NCBI GenBank assembly: GCA_035493895.1
Contig: DATJHM010000034.1
Span: forward strand, 1-16,281
Direction of reading: 5' to 3'
Source of the DNA: DATJHM01 sp035493895
Lineage (GTDB): Bacteria > Chloroflexota > Ktedonobacteria > Ktedonobacterales > Ktedonobacteraceae
DNA length: 16,281 nucleotides
Under the pieces are notes generated by a model, which saw nothing but the letters and a program-made list of their open reading frames with translations, did not search any database and was not told the DNA's origin. The translations under genes were made by a program, and so were the position numbers. Shown here piece after piece: positions 1 through 6,916 of this stretch; positions within the stretch are counted from its first letter, which is position 1, and every line of letters starts with the position of its first letter.

Positions 1-708
1 CTTTTCACGTAGGAAGCGGTCGCGATGAAGACAAAAAGCTTCTTCGGCCTTTACATATTGCTCAAGGGTCCCGATATCGAACCACTCATCTTCAAAAAGG
101 TAACTATTGATTGTCTGCCGCACGGCTATAAGCTTATGGAACAGGTCTGGCATACCCACAAACTCTCCTGCCGGGATATGTTCAATCGCCTCAGGATTAA
201 GCACATAAATGCCGCTGCTGACCAGATAATCGAAGGTTGGTTTTTCGTGATAGTTGGTAACATGCTGGTCGCTGTTCACTTCCACAATCCCCAGACTGAC
301 GTTCACCTTGTGTCGGCAGAGCACAACGGTCGCGGTAGCTCCACTTTTACGATGGGCAAAGTACACATCTGCGAAATTGAGTGAGGTGAGCACATCTGTA
401 TTCATGACCAGGCATGGTTCAGCAAATGGTTCAACCAGACGAAGTGGTCCGGCGGTCCCCAGTGGATCTCGCGAATACGAATAGGTGATGTCAATACCGA
501 GCCAGCTTCCATCCCCAAAGTAGCGTTCAATTTGTTGCGCTTTATGGGAGACTGCGAGCACACACGACGTAAAACCGGCATCATGTAACTGTTGCAGGAT
601 AATTTGTAGAATAGGGATATCGTCCAGTGGCATAAGTGATTTTGGGAATACCCTGGTATATGGCTGAAGGCGAATGCCCTTGCCCCCGGCTAATACGATT
701 GCTTTCAT
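1..708 (-). CDS. Sugar-phosphate nucleotidyltransferase (NTP_transferase family), 3' end outside window
   Basis: Likely makes an NDP-sugar from a sugar 1-phosphate and an NTP in the cytoplasm. The 236 visible residues open with the nucleotide-binding signature LAGGKGIRLQPYT (residues 6-18; the usual Thr after GxG is Ile here). FPKSLMPL with Lys23 follows, then DPLGTAGPL (81-89), a metal-binding-type NTD (103-105), and the late motifs SSGIYVLNP (164-172) and WFDIGT (209-214). This resembles the mannose-1-phosphate guanylyltransferase/RmlA-like group; the nucleotide and sugar cannot be fixed. The core family fold is nearly complete at the edge, so little is probably missing, and no stop is seen. 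The ATG at 706-708 has GAGG eight bases upstream, overlapping the TGA of the epimerase gene, so it is the third gene of that operon and probably translationally coupled. Confidence 0.9.
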   Translation of the reverse strand, partial: MKAIVLAGGKGIRLQPYTRVFPKSLMPLDDIPILQIILQQLHDAGFTSCVLAVSHKAQQIERYFGDGSWLGIDITYSYSRDPLGTAGPLRLVEPFAEPCLVMNTDVLTSLNFADVYFAHRKSGATATVVLCRHKVNVSLGIVEVNSDQHVTNYHEKPTFDYLVSSGIYVLNPEAIEHIPAGEFVGMPDLFHKLIAVRQTINSYLFEDEWFDIGTLEQYVKAEEAFCLHRDRFLREK

Positions 709-718
709 TGCGTTTACC

Positions 719-1723
719 TCATAATGTTGTCGATGATAGCTGTGAGCGACTTTGACGTTCGTGTTCAGCCTGATACCAGGCGTAAATCTTCTGCAACCCC
801 TGTGCAAGGGGAACCCCGGGAGTATAGGAGGTCACGTGTTGCAATTGCGTAATATCTGGACAACGCCGTTCTGGTGATCCAGGGGGTGGCGCATAGATCG
901 CTGTTTGGGGATAGCATTCGCTAACGTGAAACAGTTTTTGTGCTAGCGCTAGAATTTGTATCTCTTCCTGGTCGTTGCCAATATTGACGGTTAGCGGGCC
1001 CGGCAGTGCTGCATGCATAAGTTGTAATGTTGCCTCGACTGCATCATCTACATAACAGAATGCCCGTGTCTGATATGCACCATATATGGGGAATGGGTTC
1101 TCTCGCTCAAGGAGGCGCTGGATAAACTGCGGTATGACATGATCATAGCCCATACGCGGCCCATAAACGTTGTGATAGCGAACAATGCGGACCGGGAATC
1201 CATACGCCTGCGCGTAACTCAAACAGAGTTGCTCCCCCACGATTTTGCTCGATAGGTACGAATAGCGCGGTAGCGCGGTATCTAAGATAGTCAAAGGGAC
1301 TGTTTCTGGCGTTGGAATTGGCGCTATATCTAATTTCACGCTGCCCGCGTACACCTCACTTGTCGAAGCGAAACAGAGCGTTGCCTTGCTATGACGGCTA
1401 CACCAGTCAAGCAGATGTATCGTCGCAAGTACATTGGTACGCAATACGTGTTGCGGTTTTTCGTTGCTGATATGCACGCCAACAATAGCCGCCATATGGT
1501 AAATGTGCGTGTAGTCTGTACGCAACAATGTATCAGGTATCGGTTGCGTGAGATCATGCTCGATCAGTGTGACGTTATCAAGTATTGCCTGGAGATCTCG
1601 ATCCAGGCGACCGCGCGAGAAGTTATCGAGCAGTGTCACCTGGACTCCCTGTGCGAGCAGGGCTTTCGCAAGATGCAAACCAATAAATCCGGCCCCACCC
1701 GTAATTAACGCGCGTTCTTCCAT
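719..1723 (-). CDS. NAD-dependent nucleotide-sugar epimerase/dehydratase (extended SDR)
   Basis: A 334-residue extended short-chain dehydrogenase/reductase acting on a nucleotide sugar. The NAD-binding GGAGFIG lies at residues 9-15. The active-site STSEVY is at 120-125 and the catalytic YxxxK pair is Tyr156/Lys160. Substrate-side motifs are RYHNVYGPRMG (182-192), TRAFCYVDD and, near the C-terminus, PGSPERRCPDI. The last resembles the equivalent stretch of UDP-glucuronate decarboxylases, so with the adjacent UDP-sugar dehydrogenase a UDP-glucuronate decarboxylase or 4-epimerase role is plausible but not proven. The ATG at 1721-1723 has GAGG five to six bases upstream. The start overlaps the end of the dehydrogenase gene by 19 bp, which indicates coupled translation. 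Length is normal for the family. Confidence 0.92.
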   Translation of the reverse strand: MEERALITGGAGFIGLHLAKALLAQGVQVTLLDNFSRGRLDRDLQAILDNVTLIEHDLTQPIPDTLLRTDYTHIYHMAAIVGVHISNEKPQHVLRTNVLATIHLLDWCSRHSKATLCFASTSEVYAGSVKLDIAPIPTPETVPLTILDTALPRYSYLSSKIVGEQLCLSYAQAYGFPVRIVRYHNVYGPRMGYDHVIPQFIQRLLERENPFPIYGAYQTRAFCYVDDAVEATLQLMHAALPGPLTVNIGNDQEEIQILALAQKLFHVSECYPQTAIYAPPPGSPERRCPDITQLQHVTSYTPGVPLAQGLQKIYAWYQAEHERQSRSQLSSTTL

Positions 1724-3063
1724 GATAACCTCATATAGTTTATCTCTTCTTGACGATGGTTCAGCCGGGCGGCAAATATGCCCCAGGAATCAAACAGCAC
1801 AGGTTGGCGACGCATCCGAGCAACCAGGGCCTGAATATTTTCTTCTTGATATCGGTGATGGTCATTCAAGATAAACACGGCGTCGGCATCGGCGAAACCT
1901 TCCGCGATGCTTACAGGCTGAACCCCCAGGGCCTGAATCTGTTCGAGTGGAACAATATAATCATGTCCAAACAGCGTCGCCCCGTAGCTTCTCAACATGC
2001 TCACTACAGGGGTGACTGCGGAACCGCGCATATCGCTGGTTTCAGGGTAGCCTTTATAGGCAAAGCCTGAAATAAAGATCTTTGCCTGTGCAATATCTTT
2101 ACCGCTTGCTTGCAAGCTTGTAATGACCTGTTCGACCATCATCTGAGGGATGGCTTCATTGACTTTGCGTGAAGCGGCAACCATCGGAGGGGTGTACTGG
2201 TGCTGCTGTGTCGAATACATCAGCAGATATGGATCTTTTGTCAGGCAGCTACCACCAACGAATCCTGGTTTGCAGAGGTCTGGTCGTGGATAGTCCAGGT
2301 TGGCGGTGGTGATCAGTTCATGTGCATCCAGTCCGAGGGCATGCGCCATCATTGCCACCTCGTTCCCAAAGCCATAGATCAGATCGGTATGCGTATTACA
2401 GATCAGTTTGATCATTTCTGCGGTTTCCAGCGATGAGACGGTAATGGTCTGTCCGACAATCTTCGTAAAAAGCTCTCTGGCCCGCACAACTGACGCTTCA
2501 TTGACCCCGCTAATGATTTGGGGCAAGCTGCGTAACTCTGCCAATGCCTTGCCCTGAATAGTGCGTTCTGGACAAAACGCCAGCAATGGTTCCGCAACTT
2601 TCTGGCGTAGTCTGGGCAAAACCAGCTTGCGACTGGTGCCAACGGCTACGGTACTGCGGACGATAACCAACGTCTCGGGGGTGATCCGTTCAGCAATGGC
2701 AGTGACCGCGCTCTCCAACTGGCGCAAATCCGGTTGCCCGGTGCTGTCGTTCATCGGGGTACCGACACAAACAATCACAGTCGATGGTAATACATCCGGC
2801 AATACGTTGGAGATGGTTAACCCCTGGTTGAGCTTTTTTTGCACTATCTCTGGTAAACCGGCTTCGAAAAAGTGCACCTGACCCTGATTGAGCATGTCAC
2901 AGACATGCGCATTTTGTTCGTAACCGATGACGTTCTTATCGGATGCCGCAAAGGTCGCAGCCAAGGTCAACCCAACAAAACCAAGCCCCACCACACAGAT
3001 GTCTGGCTGTTGCTCTGTATATCTATTTACTGATGTATCAGACGTATTTATGTTAACGGCCAT
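1705..3063 (-). CDS. Nucleotide-sugar dehydrogenase (UDP-glucose/UDP-ManNAc dehydrogenase family)
   Basis: Oxidises the C6 hydroxyl of a UDP-sugar to the carboxylate with two NAD+. Numbering from the TTG two codons' width upstream, as noted below, the Rossmann motif GLGFVG is at 27-32. VGTP is at 101-104, CPERTIQGKA at 165-174, the MIKLICN stretch with catalytic-type Lys220 and Asn224 follows, and the nucleophile is Cys274 in GGSCLTKDP. The C-terminal NAD-domain motif FAYKGYPETSDMRGS is also present. The CPERT...G.AL..L form is closer to UDP-ManNAc/UDP-GlcNAc dehydrogenases than to plain Ugd, but the substrate is unsettled. I chose the ATG at 3061-3063. A TTG directly before it (3064-3066) is possible, since the GAGG at 3073-3076 serves either. 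It is the first gene of the minus-strand sugar operon. Confidence 0.92.
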   Translation of the reverse strand: MAVNINTSDTSVNRYTEQQPDICVVGLGFVGLTLAATFAASDKNVIGYEQNAHVCDMLNQGQVHFFEAGLPEIVQKKLNQGLTISNVLPDVLPSTVIVCVGTPMNDSTGQPDLRQLESAVTAIAERITPETLVIVRSTVAVGTSRKLVLPRLRQKVAEPLLAFCPERTIQGKALAELRSLPQIISGVNEASVVRARELFTKIVGQTITVSSLETAEMIKLICNTHTDLIYGFGNEVAMMAHALGLDAHELITTANLDYPRPDLCKPGFVGGSCLTKDPYLLMYSTQQHQYTPPMVAASRKVNEAIPQMMVEQVITSLQASGKDIAQAKIFISGFAYKGYPETSDMRGSAVTPVVSMLRSYGATLFGHDYIVPLEQIQALGVQPVSIAEGFADADAVFILNDHHRYQEENIQALVARMRRQPVLFDSWGIFAARLNHRQEEINYMRLSWKNAR

Positions 3064-3192
3064 CAAAAATTTCCTCTTTCACCCTATCATTGCGCATAGA
3101 AGATGAAATCCCTGCCAACTGAACCTTTTTGAGAAGTTCAGAAAGGCCCTGTTTATCGAAACAGCAATTTTTCAAAATAGCTAGCTGCATTG

Positions 3193-3222
3193 AGTATAAA
3201 TTTCACAGGTAATTATTGTCAT
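3193..3222 (-). promoter_or_regulatory. Candidate sigma70-type promoter for the nucleotide-sugar operon
   Basis: On the minus strand ATGACA (3217-3222) and TATACT (3193-3198) are 18 bp apart, each matching five of six consensus bases. Transcription would begin near 3186, at an 8-bp palindrome AGCTAGCT (3179-3186), giving a leader of about 120 bases before the dehydrogenase start. The leader contains a small hairpin, CTGTTT/AAACAG with a 4-base loop (3149-3164). This is a motif match only. Confidence 0.45.
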
Positions 3223-3562
3223 CAGGAAAAAGTATGGTTGTCGTCGTTGCCTGCATGTTCAGGAGAAAGTATCATTGTGCCTCAGCATACACGCTTTTTT
3301 CTGTCAGGGCAGAAGTAGCGCGGGACTGGCTGCGATAGGCTGAGAAGAAGAAGAAAGGCACAGATATTCAATCTGAGGATAGTACTTCGGATAAGCCGAT
3401 CTCTGCTGCCTGGACCATACTTATGTCCGGCATCACTTCCTGCTATTCACCTCTCCCGGTCTCAAGCCAATGATGAAAAAGTTTGCTCCTTTCGATCGTC
3501 AATTGCACAGGTCTTAGCTGAGCAATACTGTATAAAAGCTCAAATGGCCTATCTAGATCAGC

Positions 3563-3592
3563 TTGTCCAAAACAATAGGTAAATGCGATAAT
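3563..3592 (+). promoter_or_regulatory. Candidate extended -10 promoter for the LuxR regulator
   Basis: TGCGATAAT (3584-3592) is an extended -10 element (TGn plus GATAAT, five of six). A weaker -35, TTGTCC (3563-3568), lies 18 bp upstream. The start point would be near 3599, about 70 bases before the ATG at 3668. This is a motif match only. Confidence 0.4.
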
Positions 3593-3667
3593 CAAACGGC
3601 AGAATGTTAAAAATTAGGAAACTGCCATTGTTTGTCCGCAAAGATAGACATCCGAAGGATTGAGAAT

Positions 3668-6433
3668 ATGCTATTTCAAGATATGCCATTATATACATCT
3701 TTACCAAAGACAAATTTTTTTGCTCCCATCCCTCCCTTACAAGGATTGATTCCTCGTGCCCATTTGACCAATAAGTTAATGGAAGGAATAAGCGGAAAAA
3801 TGACGCTGGTTTCAGCACCTGCGGGTTACGGAAAAACCACCCTGCTCTATAGCTGGTCGCAATTTCTCGCAGAACGCTCTATTCCTGTCGTCTGGATATC
3901 ATTAGGTCATGATGACAATAACACCTGCCAGTTCTGGAAAAAGATTCTCACCATGCTAGACCCCTATATGCCGGAATTGAGAGAAGAAACGGTGATGTTG
4001 CTGGATACCGCTGATGATTCTTCATTGAGGGATATTCTCAAAAAATTTTTCGCTTCAGCACCACTTCAGGACGCAGAAGTGGTGCTGATCCTGGATAATT
4101 ATGAGAAGGTGCAAGAACAGGCCATTCATGAGACATTAAAAGACTTTATCACACATTTTACGCCAAAATTTCATATTGCTCTTTCTACCCGCATTGATCC
4201 ACCGTTTCCTCTTGCCTGCTTACGTGGCTATGGTCAATTATTAGAAATACGTGCCACAGATTTACTCTGTACGCTTGATGAGGCAAATACAATTCTGGCT
4301 TCTCTTTTACCTCTTCCTGCGAATGAAAAACTCGTGCAGGCGCTTCTTACCCGTACTGAAGGCTGGATCATGGGCTTGCGCTTGCTGGCCCTGGAGATGG
4401 GCCAGCAAGCACAGATTGAAGATTGCATGCGCGTGGTCCACGAAAAAAATCAATCCATTCGTGACTACTTTTTGAACGAGGTGTTACGTCAACAACCGGC
4501 CTCGGTACAGACGTTTCTGCAACGTACCTCTTTGCTGACGCCATTCTCTGCATCTTTATGTGATAGTGTACTGGATCAAGCTGCAAGCAAAGATATTATA
4601 GACTATTCCATCAAAAATAACCTTTTCCTGTTTCCTATTAATGGGCGACCTCAAGAATACTACTATCACCCATTGTTCGCTGAGTTGTTGCGTGAGCTGC
4701 TGGAACAGGAGCATGGATACCTTGTGCCGACGTTGCACATGAGGGCAAGTAACTGGTATGCCCGGCACGGGAAAATCCACGAAGCCCTGCAATCTGCATG
4801 CTTCTCTCAACAATGGCAAAGGTGTGTGACGCTGCTTGAGCAATATGTGACTTCACAGACCATTTACCAGTTTGGTCTGGAGTCTTATATGGACTGGTTG
4901 CAGAGAATACCTTTGACGGTGGTATTGACACGTCCTCAACTCTGTATTACCTCTGTCCATGCTCTCTTGTTGCTCGACGCTCCTCATGCAGAAATAGAAC
5001 CCTGGTTGCAGGCAGCGGAAACAGTGATCGCCAGGTCGAATGATCTTTTAGCAGAGAAAACAGGTTCCTGTCATCTGGATAAACAACGGAAGCTGAATCA
5101 ATTAGCGGGCGCAGCAACGCTCTATCGTGTCCTGCTGGCTGGCTTCGAAGAAAAGACAATGGCGTTAGGTCTGTGCCAGAAAGCACGTCTCCTTCAGGAT
5201 GATCAGGATGTGTTTTATCTTACGCTTGCTCTTTTTATTGAATCGCAGATCTATCATTATCATGGCGAGGTTATGACAGCGGCAGAATGCTCCTTTGAAG
5301 CGTATCTCCTGGCTCTATCAGCAGAGGATGTTCCATTGGTGCTCTTTCTTGCTCATATCCATGCGATCTATCTTCTACAACAAAGTCATCTGGATGAAGC
5401 ATGGCAAATCTTAGTAGAGGCGATCCAATTTGCAGAAACCCGGGCAACAGAGTCCCCACTGATGGGCTGTGTCTATATCCAACAGGGAGCTATTCTGCTT
5501 GAACGCAACCAATTGGATGCGGCCTTAGATATCACACTACATGGCACCCAACTCCTGGAACAGGCAAACATAAAGAAGTTTATCAATACAGGATATATAC
5601 AATTAGCACGTATCTATATCGCACGGGAAGAATTTATACACGCGACCACAACCCTGCAAAAGTCAGAACAAGGGCAGCGATGGGCACATAATAAAAACTA
5701 TACAGAGATCCTCTTCAGCAATCAGTACCAGTATATTCGCCATTGGTTGGCCTGCGATAATATGAGACGCGCGACCCATTGGGCGGCCAGACTGACGAAG
5801 CAGCAGAAAGATCAACGAACGCTTTCCTTCTATATACAAGAGCAAGAAACGATTGCGCGCGTTTTTATGCTCTTAGCGCTCAAACAGCCCGATGAGGCGC
5901 TTAAACTCTTAGCGCCTTGCGTGGCATTGGATGAGCAACAGGGACGTTATGCAGAACTTCTTGAGCATCTGATTTTGCAGGTTCGTGCTTATCTGCTGGC
6001 TCAGCAGGAAGATGAGGCATTACAGGTTTTGCGCCAGGCAGTCTCTCTTGCGCACAAAGGCGGCTTTGTACGCTGCTTCTTAGAAGCTGATCGACCTCTC
6101 ATGTTGCTTTTACTTCGACTCTCCACAGAACAAAAGAAGCCATATCCGTATGTGCCTGTGCTGTTGGAATCTTTTCAGCAGAAGGGGATGGTTATACCTT
6201 TGTGCGCAGAAACCGCTCCTGTAGTGCCGCCAAATTTGTTAAGTGAGAGGGAATTCGAAGTTTTACGCCTGCTTGGACGTGGGGCATCTAATCATAGAAT
6301 TGCCGCTGAATTGGTGGTGACATTGAGCACGGTCAAAGGACATGTGAGCAGCATTTTTTCGAAGTTACAGGTCAGTAATCGGACACAGGCGGTTATTCGT
6401 GCACGCGAATTAGGTTTTTTGCTCTTCGAGTAA
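3668..6433 (+). CDS. LuxR-family (MalT-like) STAND ATPase transcriptional regulator
   Basis: A large one-component activator of 921 residues: an N-terminal NTPase switch, a helical repeat sensor and a C-terminal DNA-binding domain. The MalT-like entry motif LIPR (27-30) precedes the Walker A APAGYGKTTL (50-59), and the Walker B-like LILDNYE is at 140-146. Residues of roughly 350-850 are alpha-helical and TPR-like. The last 65 residues (857-921) form a LuxR/GerE helix-turn-helix, beginning LLSEREFEVLRLLGRG and containing STVKGHVSSIFSKL. The inducer cannot be predicted. I chose the ATG at 3668 because AAGGA (3655-3659) sits eight bases upstream; an upstream TTG at 3632 would add 12 residues but has poor Shine-Dalgarno spacing. 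It is transcribed away from the sugar operon and its last 24 bp overlap the opposing membrane-protein gene. It may control either neighbour. Confidence 0.93.
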   Translation: MLFQDMPLYTSLPKTNFFAPIPPLQGLIPRAHLTNKLMEGISGKMTLVSAPAGYGKTTLLYSWSQFLAERSIPVVWISLGHDDNNTCQFWKKILTMLDPYMPELREETVMLLDTADDSSLRDILKKFFASAPLQDAEVVLILDNYEKVQEQAIHETLKDFITHFTPKFHIALSTRIDPPFPLACLRGYGQLLEIRATDLLCTLDEANTILASLLPLPANEKLVQALLTRTEGWIMGLRLLALEMGQQAQIEDCMRVVHEKNQSIRDYFLNEVLRQQPASVQTFLQRTSLLTPFSASLCDSVLDQAASKDIIDYSIKNNLFLFPINGRPQEYYYHPLFAELLRELLEQEHGYLVPTLHMRASNWYARHGKIHEALQSACFSQQWQRCVTLLEQYVTSQTIYQFGLESYMDWLQRIPLTVVLTRPQLCITSVHALLLLDAPHAEIEPWLQAAETVIARSNDLLAEKTGSCHLDKQRKLNQLAGAATLYRVLLAGFEEKTMALGLCQKARLLQDDQDVFYLTLALFIESQIYHYHGEVMTAAECSFEAYLLALSAEDVPLVLFLAHIHAIYLLQQSHLDEAWQILVEAIQFAETRATESPLMGCVYIQQGAILLERNQLDAALDITLHGTQLLEQANIKKFINTGYIQLARIYIAREEFIHATTTLQKSEQGQRWAHNKNYTEILFSNQYQYIRHWLACDNMRRATHWAARLTKQQKDQRTLSFYIQEQETIARVFMLLALKQPDEALKLLAPCVALDEQQGRYAELLEHLILQVRAYLLAQQEDEALQVLRQAVSLAHKGGFVRCFLEADRPLMLLLLRLSTEQKKPYPYVPVLLESFQQKGMVIPLCAETAPVVPPNLLSEREFEVLRLLGRGASNHRIAAELVVTLSTVKGHVSSIFSKLQVSNRTQAVIRARELGFLLFE

Positions 6434-6886
6434 GACTGTTTTCTTCGCGGATTCTGCGGCGTTCCCACTCTCAGGAGTGCTGGTAGGGTGTACATCTGCG
6501 CGCCCTGCAATGACAACATTGCGGATCTGCACGAGCGCAGTAGCAAACCAGGCCCCGGTGAAGCAGAGAAACATTGCGAAGAAGAGCGTAAACAGAATAA
6601 TCAGATAGCCGTTTGCGGTTCCAATCCCGATGATGCCCGCCATCACGTTTGCCGCACCTCCAATGTTGGAGGTGCGCGCTTGCCAGAGCAGATCCAGTCC
6701 CCAACCTCCCAGAGCAGCCAATGCCGCAGAACCAAATGTGATGCGGCTCTTTTTGACGAAGAGGCCGAAACAGAAGCCGATGATGATCGTTATCCACCAG
6801 AGACCCAGGTGATTGCCTCTCCAAATAATGGGAATACTCACCACAATTCCCAGTGGCAAAAGAGCTGCTTTCAGTATGGTGACCAT
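6410..6886 (-). CDS. Small multi-pass membrane protein of unknown function
   Basis: I do not recognise a named family. The 158-residue product is mostly hydrophobic, with helices at about residues 4-22, 27-44, 52-68 and 80-120 (the last long enough for two passes). A polar, charged tail runs from about 130 to the C-terminus. The middle is rich in Gly/Ala, with repeats such as GIIGIGTANG. I chose the ATG at 6884-6886 because AAGGA (6895-6899) lies eight bases upstream; a GTG at 6911-6913 is in frame but close to the end of the previous gene. It follows the penicillin acylase gene by 30 bp, so the two are probably co-transcribed. It may anchor or export with the acylase, but this is a guess. 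Its 3' end overlaps the convergent regulator gene by 24 bp. Confidence 0.75.
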   Translation of the reverse strand: MVTILKAALLPLGIVVSIPIIWRGNHLGLWWITIIIGFCFGLFVKKSRITFGSAALAALGGWGLDLLWQARTSNIGGAANVMAGIIGIGTANGYLIILFTLFFAMFLCFTGAWFATALVQIRNVVIAGRADVHPTSTPESGNAAESAKKTVLLEEQKT

Positions 6887-6916
6887 ATGTTTTTTCCTTT
6901 CAGCACCCTGCACGTA

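Larger units (their letters stand above)
3064..3667. other. Divergent intergenic region between sugar operon and LuxR regulator
   Basis: About 600 bp of AT-rich sequence with no convincing long gene. It holds promoter candidates for both flanking genes, the 3149-3164 hairpin and the palindrome at 3179-3186. A 34-codon reading frame on the plus strand (3234-3338) has AGGA six bases before its ATG, but its sequence resembles nothing I recognise and I do not call it a gene. The stretch from about 3340 to 3500 shows nothing that I can name. Confidence 0.5.

Noticed and set aside
3149..3164. CTGTTT/AAACAG hairpin followed by T-rich sequence, considered as a terminator
   Set aside because: The stem has only six mostly A-T pairs and no plus-strand gene ends there. 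It fits better as leader structure of the sugar operon.
3531..3536. TATAAA considered as the -10 of the regulator promoter
   Set aside because: No acceptable -35 lies 16-18 bp upstream. The extended -10 at 3584-3592 is a better fit and closer to the gene.
3558..3818. 86-codon minus-strand frame across the regulator start
   Set aside because: It is antisense to the N-terminus of the clearly coding regulator and lacks family features.
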